Assembly: GCA_030522415.1 (NCBI GenBank)
Contig: CM060109.1
Span: 29,242,392-29,306,391 of the forward strand
Reading direction: 5' to 3'
Length of the DNA stretch: 64,000 nucleotides
Origin: Channallabes apus
Taxonomy: Eukaryota; Chordata; Actinopteri; Siluriformes; Clariidae
In this document: positions 24,201 through 36,200 of the stretch, piece by piece
How the letters are laid out: the number at the start of each line of letters is the position of its first letter
Numbering within the stretch: the stretch's first letter is position 1
Notes under the pieces: model-generated
The model's input: the letters and a program-made list of their open reading frames with translations, nothing else
Told to the model about the DNA's origin: nothing
Database searches by the model: none
Made by a program: the position numbers and the translations under genes

Positions 24201-27200
24201 TGGCGTGCTTCTTTGAGGTGATAAAATGGATGGACATAGATAGGCAAAAGACAAAAAAAATTACATCTGTATCTCTGTATCTTGTGCATACAGGTGGAGG
24301 CACTCCACATAGTAACTGACTTGTCAGGACCTGTGGCTCACTGTTGGCTATGTCTTTAAGCAGTGAGTCAGTTTTGCTTTGTTGTTGGTCCTGATGGTGA
24401 GCTTACCCTGGCAGGTGTGTGTGTTGCATAGAGCCTCCTCTGTATGCAGCCCGATGCAGATGTCCCCTCCATGGGCGGGTGCGGGGCTTGTGCATGTGCG
24501 TGTCCGCTGGTAGTGGCCGCCACCGCATGGCACCGTACACTGTGACCATGACGACCAGCAAGACCAGGCCCCTTTCACTGAACAGACCAGACCCAAACAT
24601 ACACAACACACAAGTACAGGACGATCAGGCAAGCAGGGAGACCAAAATGACAGGACACGTGGATAAGTAGACACACATTCACAGCGCGAAACACGATGCA
24701 AGCAACCGTGCACAGGGACTTACACAGAATGATATGAAAACAAACCGTCAGACAAAAACAAGCAAGGCACAGCGCAACAGAGGGAACAATTGCAGCACTG
24801 ACAGATGAACAATTGCTATGAGGTTTAATGGGAACGCAGACACAGTAGAAGAGTCTCATGTCTACTCAGCATTCTTGACTAGACGTCTGCAGCACTGGCC
24901 ACACCTGTGCCCCACCATTAGGGCACTAACACCCTGCCTTCACCTGTCACACAATAACTGCTGCTTTATTGGCATTTCTGATCTTTGGTAGCTGCTAGAA
25001 TCCTCTGGTGATGTTTCATCAGCTTGATGGACTGGAGAGTGAGGGGAGAGCGGGTGGAGCGTGAGGAACACCTCTATCTCTATCTCGATTTCCTCTAGTG
25101 GATTAGAGAGGAGGAATGGGGCGACTGTAAGGTGACGACCCTCAGTGAGAGGCCAACACACAACACACAGTACAAGAGACTGATTAGGGAGCTCCATAGA
25201 GAAAAACATTCGGTCCCGATTTTTCCTGGAGGTTTTCAATCCCTGCTCCATGTAATTAAAAATTGTAGAAAGGTGTACAACCTCACCTTACAAATAGCTT
25301 TCACACATAACTACTGTTCAAAGGAATTAAACACAAAGACTTACTATGTAGGTAATCAGAGGTGGAAAGTAATGAATTACATTTACTCGCGTTACTGTAA
25401 TTGAGTAGTTTTTTTTGTGTATTTCTACTTTTTAAAGTAGTTTTTAAAATCTGTAATTTTACTTTTACTTAAGTACGTTTTGTTTGAAGTATTGTAATTC
25501 GCTACATTTTAAATCATATTCGCTACTGAGTAAAAAATAAATGAATGAAAATGCTAAAATAATACAAATATCATGCTTTTGCGCTCGCGTGTGTGTATCA
25601 TGTCCTGGTCGCGCGCCGCTCCAGACTCCACTCCAGGTTTTCTGACATCGGCATCAACCTGACCTTCCACACGGTCGCTTCCGCCCTGAGTGACGTCATC
25701 GACTAGCGCGACCATATATAAACCGGAGAGAGACGCGGGAAAGAGGAAAGATTGTGATTTTGGTGTTTTGATATTTGGTTGTGTATTCCGGTTTTGACTT
25801 TTTGCCTCCCATTGACTTTGATTATTGTTTTGTCCCTTTGGTTTGGTTGGTCTTTGTATATACAGTGGTGTGAAAAACTATTTGCCCCCCTCCTGATTTC
25901 TTATTCCTTTGCATGTTTGTCAAACAAAATGTTTCTGATCATCAAACACATTTAACTATTAGTCAAAAGATAACACAGTAAACACAAAATGCAGTTTTTA
26001 AATGAGGGGTTTTATTATTTAGGGAGAAAAAAAATCCAAACCTACATGGTCCTGTGTGAAAAAGTAACTGCCCCCTGAACCTAATAACTGGTTGGGCCAC
26101 CCTTAGCAGCAATAACTGCAATCAAGCGTTTGCGATAACTTGCAACGAGTCTTTTACAGCGCTCTGGAGGAATTTTGGCCCACTCATCTTTGCAGAATTG
26201 TTGTAATTCAGCTTTATTTGAGGGTTTTCTAGCATGAACCGCCTTTTTAAGGTCATGCCACAACATCTCAATAGGATTCAGGTCAGGACTTTGACTAGGC
26301 CACTCCAAAGTCTTCATTTTGTTTTTCTTCAGCCATTCAGAGGTGGATTTACTGGTGTGTTTTGGGTCATTGTCCTGCTGCAGCACCCAAGATCGCTTCA
26401 GCTTGAGTTGACGAACAGATGGCCGGACATTCTCCTTCAGGATTTTTTGGTAGACAGTAGAATTCATGGTTCCAACTATCACAGCAAGCCTTCCAGGTCC
26501 TGAAGCAGCAAAACAACCCCAGACCATCACACTACCACCACCATATTTTACTGTTGGTATGATGTTCTTTTTCTGAAATGCTGTGTTACTTTTACGCCAG
26601 ATGTAACGGGACACGCACCTTCCAAAATGTTCAACTTTTGTCTCGTCTGTCCACAAGGTATTTTCCCAAAAGTCTTGGCAATCATTGAGATGATTTTTTA
26701 GCAAAATTGAGACGAGCCTTAATGTTCTTTTTGCTTAAAAGTGGTTTGCGCCTTGGAAATCTGCCATGCAGGCTGTTTTTGCCCAGTCTCTTTCTTATGG
26801 TGGAGTCGTGAACACTGACCTTAATTGAGGCAAGTGAGGCCTGCAGTTCTTTAGATGTTGTCCTGGGGTTTTTTGTGGCCTCTCGGATGAGTTGTCTCTG
26901 CGCTCTTGGGGTAATTTTGGTCGGCCGGCCACTCCTGGGAAGGTTCACCACTGTTCCATGTTTTTGCCATTTGTGGATAATGGCTCTCACTGTGGTTCGC
27001 TGGAGTCCCAAAGCTTTAGAAATGGCTTTATAACCTTTACCAGACTGATAGATCTCAATTACTTTTGTTCTCATTTGTTCCTGAATTTCTTTGGATCTTG
27101 GCATGATGACCAGCTTTTGAGGTGCTTTTGGTCTACTTCTCTGTGTCAGGTAGCTCCTATTTAAGTGATTTCTTGATTGAAACAGGTGTGGCAGTAATCA

Positions 27201-30200
27201 GGCCTGGGGGTGACTACAGAAATTGAACTCAGGTGTGATAAACCACAGTTAAGTTATTTTTTAACAAGGGGGGCAATCACTTTTTCACACAGGGCCATGT
27301 AGATTTTGAGTTTTTTTTCTCCCTTAATAACGTAAACCTTCATTTAAAAACTGCATTTTGTGTTCAATTATGTTATCTTTGACTAATAGTTAACGGTTTT
27401 TGATGAGCAGAAACATTTAAGTGTGACAAACATGCAAAAGAATAAGAAATCAGGAAGGGGGCAAATAGTTTTTCACACCACTGTATTTGTAGATAATTTC
27501 ACTGTTTTTGGTTTAGGGAGTCTGGGAAGGTACCTGTATTTTTGTTTGTGCTTTTTTTTTGTGCAGGTAATCTAGCTACTAAATATAAATACCATTTTGT
27601 TTATTATTTTGGCCTGGGTCCACGCTGAATCTGATTCTCCTCCTCCTGTTGTGTGTGTGTGTGTGTGTGTTTGTATATACAAACCTCATTCTTTCATCAG
27701 TTAATGATTGGATCTAGTTCTTTCTGCCATATACCACCATTTCCATACAGTTTAAAATAGAACCCTGAACCATTCTTTTGCTGTATGACCCTAGACTGGG
27801 ACGTAACACCATATTTAAGTCACCACTTTGATTTTCAAGCACAAGAAAGACAACAGCTTTATTATGCAAAGGTGTTCCTTCAGTTAAAAACAACTAGTTT
27901 GAGATTTATATCTGCTCATCTTTATTGAACTATGCTAGAATGCCTCATCCCACCCCCGCTGTTAATAAAAATAAAAAAGTAACTCGGTAACTTTTACTCT
28001 GAGTAAATTTTATAATGAGCTACTTTTTACTTTTACTTGAGTAGATTTTTATAATGGTAACTTTACTTGTACTTAAGTAAAATTTCACTGAAGTAACAGT
28101 ACTTGTACTTGAGTACAAAATTTTATTACTCTTTCCACCTCTGTAGGTAATACACATTTTATAATTCTAAATGTACAGTAAAACTAGGGGTTAGGGTTAG
28201 GGTTAACCCTAACCCTGTCCTACTCATTTTGCCTCCCTATTTCCATGCAGCTCTCTGTAATGGTTGAAAAAACACAGAAGATGGTAAAGTGGTAAAGACT
28301 GATTTTGAAATGACTATAAACATGGTGGATACAATATTTTCTTCATAAATGTTTAAAATTATTGATGTGAATCCTTAATCTCTCTCTCTCTCTCTGTGTC
28401 AACAATGAGGATGCACTGGCATGTTGTAATTAATACAATAGGGAATATATCCATAAGTCTTCAGATCAAATAGTCTACACTGTTTGCATTAAAAGAGGAG
28501 CAGATTAAATTCTAATTTTGTTTCTCATGATTAAACACAGTTAACATAAAAATCCATAAACAGTGAAAAAGTAAATCAGAGTGTCAGGTAATCAGGGGAA
28601 CATATTTATTTTATGGTCCTGCTTCAATCTATCTGTATTAATGATCATGAATTGTTAATTGTAAAACGTGCAAAACTGACAAAAAAGATGGTTCTAACCA
28701 CAGGCGTGTGGACCCAGTAGAGCCATCACCTCAGACACGCATTAGCTAATTAACTTAGTACTACACTTGGAACACATATTTTGCATATGTATGTATGTAT
28801 GTATGTGTTACCTGGGCATGACTGTGGATTGCAGTCCTGGTACTCTACAGGAGTTCCTCTGCAGGCATTGGGAGAGCTCTTGCCGTCTATGCCAGTGCAG
28901 GTACGTTTGCGGGAGCGATAGCCTCTAGCACATTCCTGACTGCAAGAAGTCCATGACTCCCACAATGACCAGCTGGAACCGGTGAATCTCATGCCAGGAG
29001 TCCTGAGAAGCTCGTCCACAAGAGCTGCGACACACACCATACGCAATTAACTTTTTAAAAGCTAAATCCTAAAACAATCATAATATACGGCATTAACCAT
29101 GGATCAGAGTTCTCTATGAAAAACAAGCTGTTGGGGAAGTAAACAACTTGGCATTTAAATTTGTGTTGCATACCCACAGGTGGCAAGGTGGCACACCGTT
29201 GCTGCCTCATATTTCTTTATCTCCCAGTTCAATCCTGAGCTCAGGGTATTGTCTGTGCAGTTTTGCATGTTCTGTCTGTATCAGATTCCTCCCACCTACC
29301 TGAGCCTTTTTCCTGACCCAGACTAAGATGACACACTATTGAATGAATATGTAAACTCTTATGAACAATTTTATGTTCTTTTCTCAATACGGGAAAACGT
29401 TGAACTTTTGTCTGTAGGTACCACCCAGTATGATAAAGACATACTTATTTTTTTCTAAATAAGTTGGCTGTATTCCTTAAAAGAAAAGCATCTAAGTAGA
29501 ATTCAGAGAACTGTTTCATAATTAATCTCTCATACAACTTCAAACAATGCAACATTTCCCCCTGTTGCTTTCTCTCTCTCTCCTACACCCTTAATGGATG
29601 AAGACTTAACCTCTAATTTATAGAGTAGATGTCATGGCTCAGAACATGCTGCCCTTTTCATTGGTAATTCAAGGTTGGCTAGGGCACCTAGTCATGCTGT
29701 GTTTTACTGCATTTCGACAAAACACTCAAGCTGTTCTGTCCAACCACCTACACACGGAGCTATCCTTTTACCACGGCTCCAACTCCCCCTAATGCACTCA
29801 ATGCATGGTGTCAAGTATGGCCCACTTCTTCCTGACTTCTGGCAGGAATTTATAGTTAATCGATGTGTGGGCTGACATCCATAGCATGGATGGTCACTGA
29901 ACTGTGTTTCTCAGCTGTCACCTAAGTGGAGAAAATGCCTCACATTCACACACGGCATAATCCTTAGATAAAGATAAAGACAGAAGCACTACAACAGACT
30001 GAGGGCATTTAGGAGGATCTGTTGTTAAATCTCCTCTGGTGACATAGACTAATGCAGTAAGCACTTTGAAGGCAGAAAGTAAGGTTTATTGTTTTTACAG
30101 CCCTGACTAGTTTGATAAAGTCATGTATATGTGAATGAAGCGCAGTGGCTCCCTGGAGTAATTGCGCATTGTTACTCGGAGTAGGGTTTCAATAAACAAT

Positions 30201-33200
30201 CTCTTCTCTGGAGTCTTAGAAACCGCATGGCAGCAAGCTACTTATTTCCCACTTCATGAGGGCTTGGATTTCTGAAGCGTGTGATATCGGAAAAAAAACA
30301 GAACCGTGCATGACTTCAGCACTCACAGTCTGTGTCACAGGTGACCGTGCCATCGTTGGGACAGAAGCGTGTCTCCACCTTCCTTTTACCCAGCTGGAGT
30401 TCGTGTGGATCTGCCAGGTGCGCCCGACAAATGTAGCGCATCCTCTGCTCTTGGCGTGCGCCACCTTGAGTTACATTGACTGGCACCCATGGTGTCCAAG
30501 GAGTGTTCCGCCTCACCTCCGGACATGACTCCAGATTACACGCCCGGTACTCCTACAGAATGACAAAGGGGCAGGGATGTGACCAGCGTTCAAAGTGCAA
30601 AAACGTGTCCTGCCCCAGTGGACAGTCATTATGCTTAATCAGAGATACCCTGTGGCTCAGCAGTGAGTCATGTGTGGGACCTGTTACAACTTGATAGCTC
30701 ACTACCACACACTCTGGGAAGGTGTTTTAGTTGCTTATGAGGAAACATGATTTGATTTTTAATAGAGTAAATTACATCAGTATTTAATTAATTGCAGCTC
30801 TTCAGTCTTAGAACACATGCACTTGTGAACATCCACGCGCACACACAAAGATAAAAAAAAAAAACTCTCATCTGTAAATACAGTAAGGGGCAACTGTGAA
30901 ACGTGCAGCTATTCTTCAACATGATTAATGATTCTAATTGCTCAATAGTAGCAGGAATAGCAGTAGGAGTAAGAGTAGGAGTAGGAGTAGCAGTAAGCAG
31001 TAATAGTAGGAGTAACAGTAATAGTTGTCATGCTGCTCTGTACTTGGTATGCTCATCATAGACTGCAGGTACATTCTTCGCTTTTACTCTACTGTTAAAA
31101 TGTGTCCAGGGGTATTTTCTTTCTTAGGAATGTGCAGCTGGACCTCCACTCAGCATGTTAAAAGACTGAGTGCTTCAGCACTGGGAGAGCATCTGGGTTA
31201 TCACGGACAGACGGCATTTCAGAAAGCTGAATCTCAGCTGGACATCGAGAGACAATATGGAGAATAGCGGAAGAGAGAGAATCATGTACCAGAGCACAGC
31301 CTGGGCAGCTGTTTCCATTCTCACAGTTCCTAGAGCGAGAGTGCACTCCTCCCCCACACTCGGCACTGCACTTAGACCAGGGTGACCACGACGACCAGAA
31401 AACAGGCTGAGGGCAGGGAACCTTCTCATTGCAGAATCTGAAAAGGAAGAACAAAGCAGATTACCTTACTTACATCTAAATACGCTCATTACTGTGGCCT
31501 TATATCGCAAAACATAAAATGGAGCACAAAATGATGACTTCAAAAAAATATATTTGTGGAGCACTTTAACATCAAAGGAAATACTGAAATCTGCAGAAAA
31601 TGGTTTGGTGTATTGTGAGATACCCTGTTACATCACAGAGTAAATGAGGTGCCAGGAAATCAGCTGTACAACATAAACATGTTTTATTTCGTCAGTCTCC
31701 TCCAGCCTCAAGTGTGTAGTGTAGTGGGCGAGAGTGCTCTACATTCTCGGTCTCTAACCTCTGTTCTCTGGCTTGACCCACACACACTCGGCCGCCGTGT
31801 CTGGGCGAGGGGTTGTTGCAGGATCTCTGGCGCACCTCGAAGCCAATCTCACAGCTGGTACTGCACTGACCCCATGATGACCAGGGAGTCCAGCCACCAT
31901 TCCTAAGAGATGCCAAAGACAAACTTTTTGTTTGGATTTTTTTCCCTCAGAATGTTAGATGCTAACATACCACAGTGGTTTGAGAAGGAGTAAGACTCAA
32001 TGTGAAAATGCATTCTGTTAATTTGCCTAAGTGCCTTGCTCCTGTGTACCACTTCTCAAAAATGAATTGCCACTTTCTGGGCAAACACTATTTAATTTTG
32101 TCACCTCACATTGAATCTTACATAACTTTGTATTAGACACTCTTATGCAGAGTACAGTTCCTGTGTGTTGAAAACATCAAGCACTTTTAAAGGGCAATTC
32201 TTTCGTATGACTAACCATTTTAAATTCAGTAGGAGCAAAAAAAAAATTAAGTTCAGCATATGATAGCATTGAAGTGTGCTAAAACATCTGTTACCTTGAG
32301 CAGTTGGCCACTTCCATAGTAGGACCCTCACACATTTTTCCCCCACAGAGGGGTGGAGGGCTGTCACATGCCCTAGAATGACAAAGGCAAGCACTGGTGC
32401 CATCGCCATCATCATGGCTGCAAGGCTGCCATGGAGTCCAGGGGCCATAGGCACCGTCTGTGGTTTGGTTCCGGAGCTTGAATAAGAGACATGTGTTTAT
32501 TTAAATGAGAGCGCAGAACAGTGGAAATGCTTTGCTTCACCACAACCAGAAACAGACTCTGCTCACGGTCACTTGTTCACAAATGACTTTGAAAGGACAA
32601 CTTCTACAAAAAAAAGGAAAGCAGAGGCCAATTCATTCATGTGGTGAGCTACTCTTCATGCATCAGCAAGTTTTCATCTCTTACTGGGCATGCAGTGATG
32701 TTCTGGAACCATTGGCTCATATTGGAGCTATCCTCAATTGTAGTGCAGCGTCGCTGCTTTCTGTCCCAACCACAATATGGGTCTCTGGCACCCAAGCACA
32801 TCCTGGAAAACAGAGAGAGATGCAAATGATACTAGGTAAACAAACACGAATATATAAATTTCAACCAGCCACTGTAGCTAAACAATCAGTCCTAACTATT
32901 CTGCTATTAATGTCACGTGTGCAGATATTTTGATAAACAAGCGTTCCCCTAGGAGAGGCTAGTAGGACTCTGTATATTCCCCTCACACCGCTGAAACAGA
33001 GATTAAATATCTAAGCTGATGAAAAAGCACCTGCCTAATGAGGTGTGATTAAATCTAAACTCACTAATGAACTTAAGCCATGAGACACAAACAGGAATGC
33101 AGGCCAGCATGGCAGTAAACCCGAGAGCAAATACCGCGCCCCAGTTGAACCATTAGCCTGAAACACTTTTATTTCTGGCACAAGCAGATTGTTTTGTTTG

Positions 33201-36200
33201 GACTCTGTGGCTCGAGTTCCAATCTTGAGATTGGAGAAAACAAACAGTGTTTAAGAATGAATGCCAGTAAAGAAAGACGTCTGACTGGAAAACAAACACA
33301 GCTGGTTGAAGAATAATTCCTGCTCTTCTACAGTTTGCTAATATGTGCTAATACAACAAACATCCATGTCCTCTTTATTGAACCATGAAATCCAAGTCTC
33401 TACATATGAAAGCAGATGCAGAAAGTGTATAAATGTACATTTAAATATAAATAATGGACATAAGGGGATATAAGGGGATACACACTCATTTTAAAGAAGT
33501 TCGCATGGGTTTATCTGTCCATCTACCTCGGACACCTGGTACTGACTGCTGTGCTGGCTGGCTGTTGCACTAACACGTGTAAGGCATAATTAAATAACAC
33601 GGGTCCTGTCAATTAAGGACATCTTAGGGAAGAAAGAGAATAATAATGGCTATGTGGTGCAGAAGGCTCAATTACCCCCAGTTACCAAAGGTAGACAGGC
33701 AAGCCCACGGGGCTCTAACCTGCAAGTAAAACCCATTTAAGCGAGAAGCTAGTGCCTGTCTTATTAATTACAGAGCAGAAATCCACTCCCATGAATCGGG
33801 GAGGGGGCTCTAAGCAGCAGCCAGCCATGTAAGCTCTTAAGACTGTGAAAATGCAACAGCTCAAGGGGACTGCTGATTTGACAGTTTGAACTGGAGGGCT
33901 GGCTCATGGTTAGCCAATCACCACGCAAACATCTTAGAGCACCTGCAGGCCATGGATTGGCACTGGCGTCTCCCAGCTGACTCCCTGAGAAAAATTAAAG
34001 GCCAAGATTGTGAAATGTATATTTGTGAAACGATTCAGATTTGACAAAAAATTTAAATAAAAAGTTGTGCAAACACAAGGGTAAAGGCAAATGCGTCATC
34101 TCTGTGCTGTGAAAAAATGCTGTCACAGTAAGAACAAAAAAAAACAAAACTGTACAGTCATCTTGATAGCTCAGCTATTTTAAAAACAGCAGGTCACAGA
34201 CATTAGTTAGGGCTGAGCAATGTCTTGATACTGTATCATAAATAGAAGTTCAGCAAAAACAACTATCAGGCATCTGATGTATGTGTTCCTGAGTCAGGAA
34301 TTAGGTGGCACGAGTGACATCTCTAAGTGGCACAAGCTACTTTTGTGTGGTGTGTTGAGCTTGCTGATAGATCGATACATCATCCGCAAAGCCACATGGC
34401 TTGTTAAATTTTAAACAGCATACAAGGAGAAAATAACTAACACATAAAACAATGTGGCATGACGACTGATGGAACGTAATAAATCTCATCTACGGTATTC
34501 CCTGCAAGTGTAATGGATGTTTTAAAGAGATGAGGACGGATATAAAATTCTGTCCTTTTTTATATGCTTTTTAAAAAAAGAAATATTGGAGGCAGATAGC
34601 CATCACTGTCCCTTTAACATCAAACCTGCCCTCATCATCATAAATATGACAGCTGGTCAGACGTTCCACTTTGAACAGATCAGGAAAGGCAAACCTTTAG
34701 GCACACAGCGCTATGGTTTATGGTCTTGCATAAACAACGCAGTTTGGCAGGGCTGTAAGCTTAGCCACTAATTTGAATTTATTATTAGTATTTTGTACAT
34801 TGCCTCAGTGATTCTACTTCCAATTAACAGACACTAAAAGGCATTCTTGATCTACTGGTCTTGATGTATGTGGTCTAAAGGTTAGAGAGCACCAGAGCGT
34901 TATCTGTAATCAATGACAGGGTTTTTCATTTCTCTCTTAATTACTAGTGAACTGGCTGAGAAAAGCCATCAGATTCTACACATCAATCTTGTTCCCGGAC
35001 TTTAAAAGCTGTTTGGAGGACGGACGGCTCCTTGCTGGTCCCATAAACCTAAGCAAGATAGCTGTATGAAGGCTCGGTTAGCACTTTTAATGAGTTATCA
35101 CTGTTGGAGTTTGTCAGAACTTGAGGGCAAAGAGCTGGAGACATATTGCCTGACTGAATAAATGCTGAGAGAGAGCATGAAAGAGAAATGGCTTCAATAT
35201 TGAAAGTCTGCAAAAGGAGACTCAGTTAAAAGCCAAACATTCTCCGGTAGTAATAAATACCTTCACTTTCTGATTACTTTTTTTCCCCTCCTTCTCTCCC
35301 TTTTCCTGCTCTTAGACTTCCCCCAGTGCCGGGCTGAGTGCTGCAATAGGCTGTGCTGATGTGAGCTCTTAACCACTGTATTCTTTAGCACCTTCCTGAC
35401 AAGCTGGCAGCAACAAGTCATATATTTTACCAGCCAGGGTGCCCCTGAGAGCCCCGTAATAAAGCTCTGCTAATGCAGGTCTCATTCAGAATTTCACGAC
35501 AGCCACAGGTTGAAAAAAAGTCACCTTTATTAATTAATTGGAAGTATTTTATAAATTCCAGCTAGGAACAATTGTTTAGATTAGGCCAGGTTTAGTTGCA
35601 TCATGAAAACTGGACTGCTGCTAAAATGCATCAATGTACTGTAGCAGGTAACTAAGACTACACATACTTGATGCCTTAACACTTTTTTTGTGGCTAGAGG
35701 ACCATACAGTAGTTGTTCATTTAACAAGCTGAAAAAAGCTGCCCACATCTGTGGTAGTGGGAAACCCAGGGGAAAGCTATAAAAACCATTTGTGGTTTAC
35801 CAGGCAAAGCATGTGGTTTGTGATGTTATGTTCTTCAGTAAGTTAAAGCGTGAGTGTGAATTCTTTTTTTTCCGCTTTCAGTTACACTGTATCATTGGGT
35901 ATAATGTCTGGATTTTCTTCCCACATATTCCCACAATTAACCTAAGCATACACACTAGATACAGCTTCTTTAAATGTTTTATTCCCATCGGCAGTGCACA
36001 ACTGCAGCAATGGGCATGTTTACTTGGTCTTGGTGGAATGTTAAGTGAGACGCCACCCTAAGTGACAGTGATTTTGCAAAACAGTTTTTTCAGCTACTTG
36101 TCAGTACGCACAGTGGGCTGCAGGTTGCATTATACAGATCTTCTTGTTGTCATGGACATTGCCAGTCAACTTCAGGACCTCAGCAGTCAGATTCTCCAGG

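Larger units (their letters stand above)
20553..24406 (-). other. sema5b: sema5b introns between exons 16 and 19
   Basis: These are the three introns at 20553-21468, 21514-22515 and 22651-24406. They hold no recognised genes. They contain a short three-unit GAGACAAAAG-type repeat (22879-22945), an 18-bp poly-T near 23960 and a CA tract near 24103. A CCAAT-rich patch with a TATA-like site lies at 20895-21055. Confidence 0.7.
25601..27808. mobile_element. Possible solo LTR, split by a Tc1 insertion
   Basis: Sequence absent from the other hAT-like copy begins TGTCCTGGTCGCG and ends GGGACGTAACA, the TG...CA ends usual for LTRs. CCATATATAAACCGG near 25709 looks like a promoter TATA box. Without the Tc1 it would be about 585 bp. 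The flanking 5-bp sequences do not match, and no internal retroviral-type genes are present, so the call is tentative. Confidence 0.4.
25357..28143. mobile_element. hAT-like non-autonomous element, copy 1, carrying later insertions
   Basis: The terminal inverted repeats start CAGAGGTGGAAAG and end CTTTCCACCTCTG. The 8-bp duplications TAGGTAAT at 25349-25356 and 28144-28151 are identical. Eight-base duplications fit the hAT superfamily. The arms (about 25357-25575 and 27809-28143) match, in opposite orientation, the 662-bp copy at 56012-56673. The 2.2 kb between them is foreign: an LTR-like segment and a Tc1 element. No hAT transposase is present. Confidence 0.85.
24578..28811 (-). other. sema5b: sema5b intron between exons 15 and 16
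   Basis: 4.2 kb. Most of it is the nested mobile-element composite at 25357-28143, followed by a telomere-like palindrome at 28193-28216 and a TC tract near 28379. 24578-25348 and 28217-28811 show no gene. Confidence 0.85.
29025..32294 (-). other. sema5b: sema5b introns between exons 11 and 15
   Basis: Introns at 29025-30326, 30553-31289, 31438-31758 and 31903-32294. The first includes a degraded SINE-like copy (29170-29345). The second has a GTAGGA-type tandem tract (30947-31024). No other genes seen. Confidence 0.7.

Noticed and set aside
30947..31024. Short direct repeats resembling an array
   Set aside because: The units are contiguous hexamers without spacers in a vertebrate intron, so this is a simple tandem repeat and not CRISPR.
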